NCBI RefSeq assembly: GCF_035582795.1
Contig: NC_134373.1
Coordinates: 32,954,501 to 33,018,500 of the forward strand
Direction of reading: 5' to 3'
Origin: Mycteria americana
Lineage: Eukaryota; Chordata; Aves; Ciconiiformes; Ciconiidae
Length of the DNA stretch: 64,000 nt
Below, piece by piece: positions 10,346-19,382 of the stretch (positions are counted from its first letter, which is position 1; each line of letters opens with the position of its first letter). The translations under genes and the position numbers were made by a program. The notes beneath the pieces are model-generated. The model had not been told where the DNA came from, searched no databases, and saw nothing but the letters and a program-made list of their open reading frames with translations.

Positions 10346-13120
10346 CCACTACACCATGTCCATAAGCACCTCATCCAAACGTCTTTTAAATACCTCCAGG
10401 GATGGCGACTCAACCACTTCCCTGGGCAGCCCCTTCCAATGCTTGATAACCCTTTCAGTGAAGTAAAATTTCCTAATACCCAGTCTAAACCTCCCCTGGC
10501 ACACCTTGAGGCCATTTCCTCTTGTCCTATCACTTGTTACCTGGGAGAAGAGACCGACCCCCACCTCTCTACAACCTCCTTTCAGGTAGTTGTAGAGAGC
10601 GATGAGGTCTCCCCTCAGCCTCCTTTTCTCCAGGCTAAACAACCCCAGTTCCCTCAGCCGCTCCTCATCAGACTTGTGCTCCAGACCCTTCACCAGCTTC
10701 GTTGCCCTTCTCTGGGCACGCTCCAGCCCCTCAATGTCTCTCTTGTAGTGAGGGGCCCAAAACTGAACACAGTATTCGAGGTGCGGCCTCGCCAGTGCCG
10801 AGTACAGGGGGACCATCACTTTCCTAGTCCTGCTGGCCATGCTATTTTTGATCCAAGCCAGGATGCCATTGACCTTCTTGGCCACCTGGGCACACTGCTG
10901 GCTCATACTCAGCCGGCTGTCAACCAACACCCCAGGTCCTTCTCTGCCAGGCAGCTTTCCAGCCACTCTTCCCCAAGCCTGTAGCGTTGCATGGGGTTGT
11001 TGTGACCCAAGTGCAGGACCTTGCACTTGGCCTTGTTGAACCTCATACAACTGACCTCGGCCCATCGATCCAGCCTGTCCAGGTCCCTCTGCAGAGCCTG
11101 CCTACCCTCCAGCAGATCAACACTCCCACACAACTTGGTGTCATCTGCAAACTTACTGAGGGTGCACTCGATCCCCTCATCCAGATCATTGATAAAGATA
11201 TTAAACAGGACTGGCCCCAACACAGAGCCCTGGGGAACACCACTTGTGACCGGCCGCCAAACGGAGTAAACTCCATTCACCACCACTCTTTGGGCCCGGC
11301 CCAGCGAAGAGTACACCCGTCCAAGCCATGAGCAGCCAGTTTCTCCAGGAGAATGCTGCGGGAAACCGTGTCAAAGGCTTTACTGAAGTCTAGATAGACA
11401 ACATCCACAGCCCTTCCCTCATCTACTAGGTGGGTCACCTTGTCATAGAAGGAGATCAGGCTGGTCAAGCAGGACCTGCCTTTCCTAAACCCATGCTGGC
11501 TGGGCCTGATCCCCTGGTTATCCTCTACGTGCCGTGTGATGGCACTCAAGATGATCTGCTCCATCAGCTTCCCTGGTACCGAGGTCAGGCTGACAGGCCT
11601 GTAGTTCTCTGGATCCTCCTTCCGGCCCTTCTTGAAGATGGGCGTCACATTAGCTAATCTCCAGTCAGCAGGGACCTCCCCAGTTAGCCAGGACTGCTGG
11701 TAAATGATGGAAAGGGGCTTGGTGAGCACTTCTGCCAGTTCCTTCAGTACCCTTGGGTGGATCTCATCAGGCCCCATAGACTTGTGAGTGTCTAAGTGGT
11801 GCAGCAGGTCACTAACCATTTCCCCCGGGATTATGGGGCTCCATTCTGGTCCCCGTCCCTATCTTCTGACTCGGGGGGCTGGGTACCCAGAGAACAACTG
11901 GCCCTACTATTAAAGACTGAGGCAAAGAAGGCATTAAGTACCTCAGCCTTTTCCTCATCCTTGGTCACTGTGTTCCCTCCCCCATCTATTAGGGGCTGGA
12001 GATTCTCCTTACCTCTCCTTTTGCTGCTAATGTATTTGAAGAAGTGTTTTTTGTTGTCTTTTACAGCAGCAGCCAGATTGAGCTCTAGCTCAGCTTTGGC
12101 CCTTCTAATTTTCTCCCTGCACAGCCTTGCTACACCTTTGTAGTCCTCCTGAGTTGCCCGCCCCTTCTTCCAGAGGTCATAGACTCTCCTCTTTTTCCTG
12201 AGTTCGAGCCAGAGCTCTCTAGTCAGCCAGGCCGGTCTTCTTCCCCACCGGCTCGTCTTTCGGCACCTGGGGACAGCCCGCTCTTGTGCCTTTAGGACTT
12301 CCTCCTTGAAGAATGTCCAGCCTTCCTGGACTCCTTTGCCCATTAGGGCTGCCTCCCAGGGGACTCTCTCGACCAGTCTCCTAAACAGGCCAAAGTCCGC
12401 CCTCCGGAAGTCTAAGGTGGCAGTTCTGCTGACCCCCCTTGCCGCTTCTCCATGTATCAAAAACTCTATCATTTCGTGATCACTCTGCCCAAGACAGCCT
12501 CCAACCACCACATGGCTCACAAGTCCTTCTCTGTTCATGAACAACAGGTACAGCGGGGCACCTTCCCTCGTTGGCTCGCTCACCAGCTGTGTCAGGAAGT
12601 TATCTGCCACACACTCCAGGAACCTCCTGGACTGTTTCCTCTCTGCTGTATTGTATTTCCAGCAGACATCTGGCAGGTTGAAGTCCCCCAGAAGACCAAG
12701 GGCTAGTGATCGCGAGGCTTCTCCCAGCTGCTTATAGAATAGTTCATCTGTCTCCTCATCCTGGTTGGGGGGTCTGCAACAGACTCCCACCACAATATCT
12801 GCCTTGTTGGTCTCCCCCTGATTCTTACCCATAGACACTCCACCCTATCGTCACCATCATTGAGCTCTAAACTATCCAGACACTCCCTAACATACAGGGC
12901 TACCCCACCACCTCTCCTGCCTCGCCTGTCCCTCCTGAAGAGTTTATAGCCATCCATTGCCGCACTCCAGTTGTGTGAGTCATCCTACCATGTTTCCGTG
13001 ATGGCAACCATATCATAGTTTTCCTGATGTACAATGGCTTCCAACTCCTCCTGCTTGTTGCCCATGCTGCATGCATTGGTGTAGAGGCACTTCAGCTGGG
13101 CTGTCGTCCATGTTTCCTTC
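10346..13120 (-). pseudogene. CR1 ORF2: endonuclease and reverse transcriptase, broken
   Basis: The order on the - strand is an AP-like endonuclease, with KQEELEA and ITETW near the start, GDFNLPD (about 12700-12680) and SDHE (about 12475), then a linker, then the reverse transcriptase with [26 protein letters not shown] (about 11396-11370), [11 protein letters not shown] and the catalytic FADD at 11151-11140, and finally the C-terminal region ending at 10349. Damage: TGG to TAG right after ITETW (about 12988), frameshifts near 12835, 11825 and 10915, and a small deletion plus frameshift near 11300. All domains are present but the protein cannot be made. Confidence 0.9.
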
Positions 13121-13355
13121 ATAGAAGAACACCCCTTCTATGCTTTGAGGCGTTTCCCTGGCATTTCCCTCTTGGCTCCTATTGTCTCAGTATCCCCTAG
13201 CTCAACTCTGTTCGACTTCGGCTGTGCCCCGGCGTACCCCGCACATCTCGGAGACACAGGCCGAGTGCCCTCGCTGGCACCCGGTCCCTCTAACCATGGC
13301 ACATCGTCCCTCAGCTTCTCTCCAGCAAGCCTGATATTATCCCCCTCCCCCTTCG

Positions 13356-14330
13356 AGTCTAGTTTAAAGCTCTGTCGATGAGCCCCACAAGCTCCTGAGC
13401 AAAGATTCTCTTTCCCCCTTGAGAAAGATGAATCCCATCAGACACCAGAAAACCCAGTGCTGTGTAGGCCATCCCCTTATCAAAAAAACCAAAATTGTGG
13501 TGATGACACCAGCCATGTAGCCATGAGTTGATAGATTGGGTGTCTCTGTTCCTTCTTGTGTCACTGTCCACAACGGGAAGGAAAGAGGAGAAAACAACCT
13601 GTGCTCCAGAGTCCCTTACTAGCCGTCCCAAGGCCCTGAAGTCTCTTTTGATTGCCCTAGGACTTCGTGTTGCAGCTTCATCGCCCCCCACATGGAAGAG
13701 CAGTAGGGGGTAATAGTCCGAGGGCCATACCAGACTAGGGAGTACCCTTGTGACATCCTTCACGCGGGCCCAGGGAGGCAGCAGACTTCCCTAAGAGGAG
13801 GGTCCGCCCGGCATATCGGACCCTTGGTTCCCCTCAGAAGGGAGTCACCCACAACTATAACCCATCTTCTCTTCCTTGTGGAGGTGGTGTTGATGTGAGA
13901 GGTTTGCCTTTCTGACCTAGGCGACACCCCTGGTGTAGATGGACCGTCATCCCCATCCTCCATTGACTGGCCTTCCACCTCCAGGCCTGTTGTACAGAGG
14001 CACCTGGGAAGGCCAGGTGGGCAAGGAGGGCGTTCGCCTGCCGCCACGAGCGTGGACTTGCCTCCATTCACTCTTTTCCTTTGAGCTACTGCCTTCAGCC
14101 CGGTGTGGGGGGGATACAAGATCCCCTTGATCATGGGTTTTTACTGGTGGCTGCCGCTGCTCCTGTTCCTGTCTCGGGGGTGCAGAGCATGGCACCACCA
14201 GTCGATCTCTTTCTCAGCCTCCCTGATGCTCCTTAACCTTTCTACCTCCTCCCGTAGCTCAGCCACCATGCAGAGCAAGTCATCCACCTGGTCGCACCTC
14301 ACGCAGCTGTCCTCATGGCTGCCATGCGTG
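13356..14330 (-). pseudogene. CR1 ORF1: coiled-coil and SGNH esterase, broken
   Basis: The N-terminal part (about 14310-14200) reads as Cys-x2-Cys followed by a leucine-rich coiled-coil typical of CR1 ORF1 (DDLLCMVAELREEVERLR). It is followed by a GDSL/SGNH esterase domain: block I GDSLLRG at about 13853-13833, then the central IKRDFRALG segment, and block V SDGIHLS near 13447-13428. One frameshift near 13763 separates block I from the rest, and stops break the N-terminal part. ORF1 is thought to be an RNA/lipid-interacting partner in retrotransposition (family knowledge). Confidence 0.8.
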
Positions 14331-14454
14331 AACAGAGAGAGGCCCTGGCACTCCCTGCAGCCTGAGACCTGGACGGCTGCATGTTTTCATGGGAGCTCCG
14401 TCTGGGTAGCCACATCCACTCTGGCGAGCACAGAGGGCATCGCTTTCTGCCGAG

Positions 14455-15381
14455 TGAATACCATAGCTAAGACACGCTGGAATTGCCTGCTCCTGTGCTT
14501 CTAAAAGGTGGTTCTTAAAAACTGACCAGCACTCATGAACTCCTCAGCCCTCAAAAGCAGATTCCCAGGGGACACGGCGAAGTAGCTCCTTGAATAGCTT
14601 TAACTTTGCTCTCTTGAAATCCAGGGTAGCAACTCTGCTGTCCTTTTTTCTCATTACACTGAAAATTTTGAACTCGGCCGTTTCATGATCACTGTGGCCA
14701 AGACAGCCACCTACCATCGTGCCTCCCACGAGTCCTTCTCTATTCACAAATAGCAAGTCTAGGAGTGCATCTTTCCTAGTTGGTTCACTGAGTACTTGTG
14801 ACAAGAAGTTGTCTTCCACAAACTTCAAGAATTTCCCAGACTTGCTTGTCACAGCAGTATTCCCAGTTGATGTCTGGGAAGTTGAAATCTCCCATAAGGA
14901 CCAGGGCTACCGATCCAGAGATTCCTCCTAAATGCCTACAGAATAACTCATCAGTGCTGACATCCTGGCTCAGTAATTGGTAGTAGACACTCACTACAAC
15001 TTCTCCTTTGTTTTCCATCCCCCTAATCCTCACCCAGAGGCTTTCAGCCACATTATCACTAACTGTAAGGGCTGTACAATCAAACTTCTCCCTTACATAC
15101 AGGGCAACTCCGCCACCTTGCCTGCCCTGCCTATCCCTCCCAAACAGCCTGCAGCCCTCCATCCCAGCACTCCAGTCGTGGGACTCATTCCACCAAGTCT
15201 CACTAAGACCAATGATATCATACCTCTGGGGACTGACCAACGCTTCCAGTTCATCCTGTTTGTTTCTCATACCGCATGTGCTGATGTACAAGCATTTCAG
15301 ATGTGCTTCTGAGCCCTCTGCTCCCTGGAGAAGCAAAAATGTTCCCACTGCCATCATCACCCTCAGGTGATGCCGTGCCAA
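14455..15381 (-). pseudogene. CR1 ORF2 endonuclease fragment
   Basis: On the - strand: LKCLYISTCGMRNKQDELEA, IIGLSETWWNESHDWS, GGGVALYVREKFD, GDFNFPDINWEY and, after a frameshift near 14845, DALLDLLFVNREGLV and SDHETAEF. These are the APE-type endonuclease blocks including the ET, GDFN and SDH motifs. It continues past VPWESAF to about 14455, with one in-frame stop near 14540. The catalytic reverse transcriptase does not follow. Confidence 0.85.
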
Positions 15382-15429
15382 CCCTTGGCTTACCTCGAGC
15401 TCTCGTGTCCGTATCCCCCTCCCCCATTG

Positions 15430-16374
15430 ATTCTAGTTTAAAGCCCTCTCGATCAGTCCTGCCAGCTTATGACCAAAGATGCATTTTCCCCATCAGGACA
15501 GGTGTATCCCATCAGGCCCCAGCATACCTTGTGCCTCCAATACTCTTCCATCATTATAAAACCCAAAGTTTTGGTGGAGGCACCAGTCTTGGAGCCAGGT
15601 ATTGATATCTTGGGCTCACCTGTTTCTTCCAAAGTTTCTCCCCCTTACTGGGAGGATCAAGGAAACTACTACCTGTGCTCCTGAGTTTTTTAGCGTTGTT
15701 CCTAGGGCCCTGAAATCTCTTTTGATCGGCCTTAGACTTTTTGTTGCAGTATCATGAGTACCCACATGAGAGAGCAGGAGTGGATAATAGTCCGAAGGCT
15801 GTACCAAGCTCTTCAGTGGTCTGGTGACATCCCTAATTCTGGCCCCAGGGAGGCAGCAAACTTCCCTGAAAGGACAGTTTGGTCTGTTCCGCACAGAAGG
15901 GAGTCACCGATGACCACAACTCACCGTTGTATCTTCTTGGCTCTGGTCTTAACGTAGGTCTTGTTGCGAGGGGTTGGTCAATTTGACCCTGGTGAGAGTG
16001 CTTGCTTCTGTCTCATTATGTACTTTGTCTACCATACCCAGGGCCCCAAACCTATTCTGTAAGGGTATCTGAGAGGGTAAGGAGGGGTTTCTCTTACAGC
16101 TCTGTGCAATAACCTTCTTCCACCCCTCCCTATCCCTCGTAACGCTGCCTTTCTCCTGGTACAAAACAGATCCTGGACCTGTTTCTGTAGTGGCCACGCT
16201 GAGCTGGCTTGCGTGCATCAGAGATGGCAGAGCATGGCTCCATTGGTCAATCTCCTTCTTGGACTCTTGAATGCTCCTCAGTCTGCTGACCTCCTCCTGC
16301 AGCTCGACCACCATGCAGAGCAGTTCATCTGCCCGGTCACACCTTCCACAGGCTTGCTTGCTATCACCCTCCAT
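15430..16374 (-). pseudogene. CR1 ORF1 of the outer copy, broken
   Basis: Codons 16374-15949 are open: CGRCDRADELLCMVVELQEE is the Cys-pair and coiled-coil start. A stop and shift then precede the SGNH block I (VVIGDSLLCGT near 15920-15890) and the open stretch 15894-15616 with CCLPGARIRDVTRPL, GTHD and IKRDFRALG. The block V region near 15500 is degraded (QVYPIRP-like frames on the other strand are only shadows). It is homologous to 13356-14330 but clearly diverged from it. Confidence 0.75.
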
Positions 16375-16600
16375 CGCCAGGAATACTGTTTTAGCCTGTT
16401 TAAATCACCTGCTCTGCTGTGTTCCCCTCAGTTGCTCGAGGAATACCCCCTGTTCAGTCTTAGTCTCGCCTTGTTCTTGTGGATCGCTCGTGTGTCCCTT
16501 GCCGCTGCTGGCTGCCCCACGGCTGGTGCTCCTGACACTGCTCTGCCATCCTTTGCACACTCAGTGCAATCCAGGAGACGGTGATGCACAGAGCACATCG

Positions 16601-16949
16601 CGGCTGGATCGAGGGGACGCTTGGGCTTATGGGGGGAATCGACAGTACAATATGCAAAGGCAAGGGGGTGCTGAGCCCAGTGTTGATGCAATATATATAA
16701 TGATTGGAAAACTAAAAGATGGAAAATTAAAGGAAGGTGCTCGATCACCAGGGTGATGAGCATCTCATTTCTAAGCGATGGATATCCAAATTACCTAATA
16801 TCCAAAAGGAATGAAGCGGTTTTGTTTTTCTTTCAGGTCACCCTACCTCCAACATCAGCAACCGGAAACTCAGATTGTTCTCCCTGGATTTTGGTCCTAC
16901 CTTATTCATCGTACTGATTTGGCAAGGTGGCATGAAATGAAACAACGTC
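16601..16949 (+). other. Residual proviral interior between LINE block and env
   Basis: No open frame longer than about 50 codons is present, and I could not match it to integrase. It is AT-rich like the env region that follows, so I take it as decayed pol end plus env leader. A splice acceptor for env could lie here (TTTTTCTTTCAG at about 16825-16836). Confidence 0.45.
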
Positions 16950-18145
16950 ATGAGCACTTTTCTTTCTTATAATTGTTATATTATATGCACAAAGATTGGT
17001 TCATATCTAGTAATTACACTATTGCTTGTTCCCTTATCTCAAGGATGGAATGGCAATCACATTGTTCAATTTATGAATACAATTTCTCAAGCAGGCAACA
17101 AATTGGATTGTTGGTATTGCTTACATGACCCTTGATCATTAGATGCCTAATTTTGGTGGATAGCAGAACCTGTCCCTGAAGCATCTTGTTATCAACCTGA
17201 TTTGGTACACCTAATCCCCATTACACCAAATTATCAACATCAGTCTTTCAAAGCACATTCATATGATAAGGCCCCATGGTGCATTATGATGCCCCAGGAT
17301 ATAAATTCAATTTGGGTGGGGAAGACAAGCAATTGTAATTACACTTTGTATTACAATCACACCCAAGCATGGTTTCAATGTCAATGTGACAGAACACAAG
17401 CTTGTATTGATTCTCATCTGGAAACCTCATGGACCTGAAATAATGAAGCGGCAATTACAAACAAAGGGGTATTTAATGGACTCTGGCATCTTACATGGAA
17501 CATTAATAACACGAATTGTGAAAGATACTATAATCTCACCAGTCCTAATTCTACATGCTGTTGTCTACAGAGTAATGGTTGTCTTAGTACTAATGATAAC
17601 TGGGACACATGTGTCCAAAACAACATATCTGGCTGTATAGATCATAACCCCTTTTGGACACACCAATTAATGTGCTCAACGAAATTGAATTGTTTTTCTA
17701 ATCTATGGTGTTCATTCTGCAAACATGGCAATGACTCTGGGAGAAGCTGGTGGCTGACATTTTAACAGCTGGATGTTCTGGCTTTGTGGCACTGATGCCT
17801 CTAAGAGTCCACCACCACAGCGGACAGGCACTTGTACCATAGCACGTCTCGCTCCTGAAGCATTTCGGTCTCAAGGTTTGACGTTTAACTTCCAACACAA
17901 CCACTACCCTGTATGTAATCAGGGCAGAGTGTCTAAGCCCGCAGTAACAAAACCATCTAAGTTTCCCAAGTTTGTACATGTGCTGTTTCCAAACTTGAGT
18001 GTCGCTGAATTAGAACGAGCTGTTGTTAGTATTTCCGCTACACTTTATCCGCTACACACAGTATTTCCGATCACCCAAAATGCTACTATGGATACTTTAA
18101 AGACCCTACAGATGGAGATTAACTCGCTCTCACAATTGGCTACTG
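16950..18145 (+). pseudogene. env: Retroviral Env, surface unit and start of TM, broken
   Basis: The frame starting at 16950 opens with a hydrophobic signal-peptide-like stretch (YLVITLLLVPLSQG) and then a Cys-x-x-Cys motif, DCWYCLHDP, as found near the N-terminus of many gamma-type surface proteins. The same frame continues through in-frame stops near 17133, 17437 and 17764, with many NxS/T sites. A frame change leads into FWLCGTDASKSPPP…GTC…P, the usual C-terminal pattern of the surface unit, and then to the helical start of TM (MDTLKTLQMEINSLSQLA), which is cut at the insertion at 18146-18151. At least three stops and one frameshift make it inactive. Confidence 0.8.
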
Positions 18146-18151
18146 TCACAG
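18146..18151 (+). repeat. Left copy of 6-bp target-site duplication TCACAG
   Basis: TCACAG lies at the left edge of the insert in env. The same six bases follow the insert at 18879-18884. A 6-bp duplication is typical of class II (alpha/beta-like, ERV-K type) integrase. Confidence 0.7.
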
Positions 18152-18202
18152 GTGAATTATGAAGAGAAGTTACTGTTGTGGGATTAACTAAGAGGGTTTT
18201 AT

Positions 18203-18360
18203 TAATGATTAAGCGATGATTAAGCGATGATCAAATGGTAGTTAATCGATGATTGAATGAAAATCAAATGGTGATTAAGCAATAATGGAATGTTAATTAA
18301 ACAGTGATTTAACAATGCTCTGACAATGATTTAAACGATGATTTAAACGATGATTTAGAC
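18203..18360 (+). repeat. Degenerate tandem repeat, 10-13-bp period
   Basis: About fourteen imperfect units resemble ATGATTAAGCG / ATGATTTAAACG in a row. The clearest copies are at the two ends (GATGATTAAGC at about 18215-18230 and GATGATTTAAAC at about 18335-18355). It sits upstream of a TATA-like sequence and could be an enhancer array of the inserted LTR. Confidence 0.75.
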
Positions 18361-18504
18361 AGCAGTAAAACACTCTACTACTTACTATACTTCTAATAAT
18401 TAAGCTATAGCCGGATATATAAATGTTGCTAGCATACAATATACTTTTAGGCTTAATGTAGGCTTAATGTAAAATGTCGCTTACCTTGTTATAGGCATCG
18501 AATG

Positions 18505-18560
18505 CCGGGTAAGGGGTGTCTCAGCCTCGAGGAGTAACCTCGAGAGGCACCCCTGCCCGG
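18505..18560 (+). repeat. Long GC-rich hairpin in the inserted element
   Basis: The inverted repeat has these arms: CCGGG (18505-18509) with CCCGG (18556-18560); AGGGGTGTCT (18512-18521) with AGGCACCCCT (18545-18554), one G-T pair; CTCGAGG (18526-18532) with CCTCGAG (18538-18544). The loop is AGTAA, with a CAGC bulge on one side. It totals about 22 pairs, far more than chance for 56 bases. Confidence 0.85.
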
Positions 18561-18878
18561 GGAGATCACCTCGGTGCAGCCGCTGCCGTGCAGGAGAGCT
18601 CGGTGGGCGCAGGGGGCTACGGGTAGCCTCAGCGCAAGGTGAGGGGCTGGTGGTCGGCCCCCGCCTCGGTGTATGGCAGGTGCGCAGCTCCAGCAGTTTT
18701 AGCTTTGCCTAGTCCCAGCTCGGGCTGGTGCTGTTAGTCCTGAGAAGACGTGGCCTAGACTCCTTGGTCCCTGAGAAGAGGTGGCCTAGCACAGGTCTCG
18801 TGGTTTGCACGGCAGGGCTGATTTCAGTCAGGGCTGCTTGTTGGTGATGCCTGAACCAAGGTACCGCTCAGGCATCCA

Positions 18879-18884
18879 TCACAG
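18879..18884 (+). repeat. Right copy of 6-bp target-site duplication TCACAG
   Basis: This is identical to 18146-18151. The distance between the copies is 733 bases, and the TM frames on the two sides differ by exactly the shift this predicts, so the repeat marks the insertion point. Confidence 0.7.
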
Positions 18885-19165
18885 CTACCCAAAATCGCTG
18901 GGCCTTGGATTATTTTTTAGGTTTTCAAAGGGGTATTTGTGTGTTCATGAGTACTACCTGTTGCTTCTATGCTAACAAAGTCAAACAAATCGAATATGAA
19001 GTGAATGTTGTTCCGCAGCACATCCACCAAATAGCCCAAGAGCAGCCCCTGCCCAGCTGGACAGTCACGGCCATCGTCTTGGCTGCCAGACCCCGGAGCA
19101 TGGGCATGGCGCTTCTCAATGCCATCAGCTCTCGTCCTAGCTGTAGGATTCGAGCTTTTCTGTAA
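18885..19165 (+). pseudogene. env: Retroviral Env TM fragment with CX6CC motif
   Basis: Right of the insert the TM unit resumes: QNRWALDYFLGFQRG followed by CVFMSTTCC, the Cys-x6-Cys-Cys motif of gamma- and type-D-like transmembrane proteins, at about 18951-18977. After QHIHQIAQEQ a membrane span would be expected, but the frame instead becomes polar (AARPRSMGMALLN) up to the stop at 19163-19165, suggesting a frameshift after about 19070. It belongs to the same gene as 16950-18145. Because the span is lost and the surface unit has stops, it cannot work in fusion. Confidence 0.8.
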
Positions 19166-19382
19166 TGTATCTCATATCAAAGCACTGTCTGTATCACTTT
19201 TGTCCAAACCGGTACTGTATACGCGTGCCTCAACCAACAAACCCTCTCAGGAGCTGCAATAATATTGGGCCTGACATGGACATGGGTCTCCTCCACCTCA
19301 CGCATTAGGAGGCAAGAGAGACGCACCAGGCGGGGTGTAGTCTCACTCCTAGTGACCACTGGTCGTAGGCCGAGGGGTGGAG
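19166..19382 (+). promoter_or_regulatory. End of proviral interior and polypurine tract
   Basis: Non-coding sequence ends in GAGGGGTGGAG (19372-19382), a purine run broken by a single T, directly before the TG of the 3' LTR. This is the expected place for the plus-strand primer. Nothing else is recognised. Confidence 0.65.

Larger units (their letters stand above)
10264..14450 (-). mobile_element. CR1 LINE, nearly full length
   Basis: This 4.2-kb CR1 is read on the - strand, with a 5' UTR-like start near 14450, ORF1 (about 14330-13359), ORF2 (13120-10346) and the typical 3' tail (AATTCTGTGATTCTG at about 10265-10285). Most genomic CR1 copies are severely 5'-truncated, so the length is unusual. 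Both reading frames carry frameshifts or stops, so it is inactive. It lies antisense to the provirus it invaded. The 5' junction was placed where CR1 endonuclease sequence of the neighbouring copy stops and CR1 5' sequence begins; it is good to within some tens of bases. Confidence 0.92.
14451..16600 (-). mobile_element. CR1 LINE, 5' portion only
   Basis: This is a second CR1 on the - strand, with its 5' end near 16600 (uncertain by some tens of bases). It has ORF1 (16374-15430) and the endonuclease half of ORF2 (15381-14455), then stops abruptly where the nearly full-length CR1 begins. CR1 copies normally keep the 3' end and lose the 5' end; this one shows the opposite, so it was probably cut by insertion of the neighbour. 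Its RT part is missing or may partly survive as 9631-10263 or 9542-9630. Confidence 0.88.
18152..18878 (+). mobile_element. Probable solo LTR inserted into env
   Basis: This 727-bp insert splits the TM coding region. It lies between two TCACAG copies and ends in CA (GGCATCCA); its left edge is G-TGAATTATG, i.e. TG after one extra base. Inside, in order: a degenerate periodic repeat (U3-like), a TATATAAA at 18416-18423, a GC-rich segment with a long hairpin (18505-18560), a 30-bp-period repeat of a block GTCC(C)TGAGAAGANGTGGCCTAG (18737 and 18767), and an inverted repeat near the right end (GATGCCTGA 18845-18853 / TCAGGCATC 18868-18876). It has no coding capacity. I infer a solo LTR of a class II avian retrovirus. 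An unrelated non-coding transposon is the alternative. Confidence 0.65.

Noticed and set aside
10067..10984. 305-codon open frame on the + strand
   Set aside because: It is the complement of the CR1 reverse-transcriptase C-terminal regions on the - strand and spans the junction of two CR1 copies. It has no family resemblance of its own.
16601..16949. Possible integrase C-terminus of the provirus
   Set aside because: No HHCC, DDE or other integrase block could be read in any frame. Left as unassigned proviral remnant.
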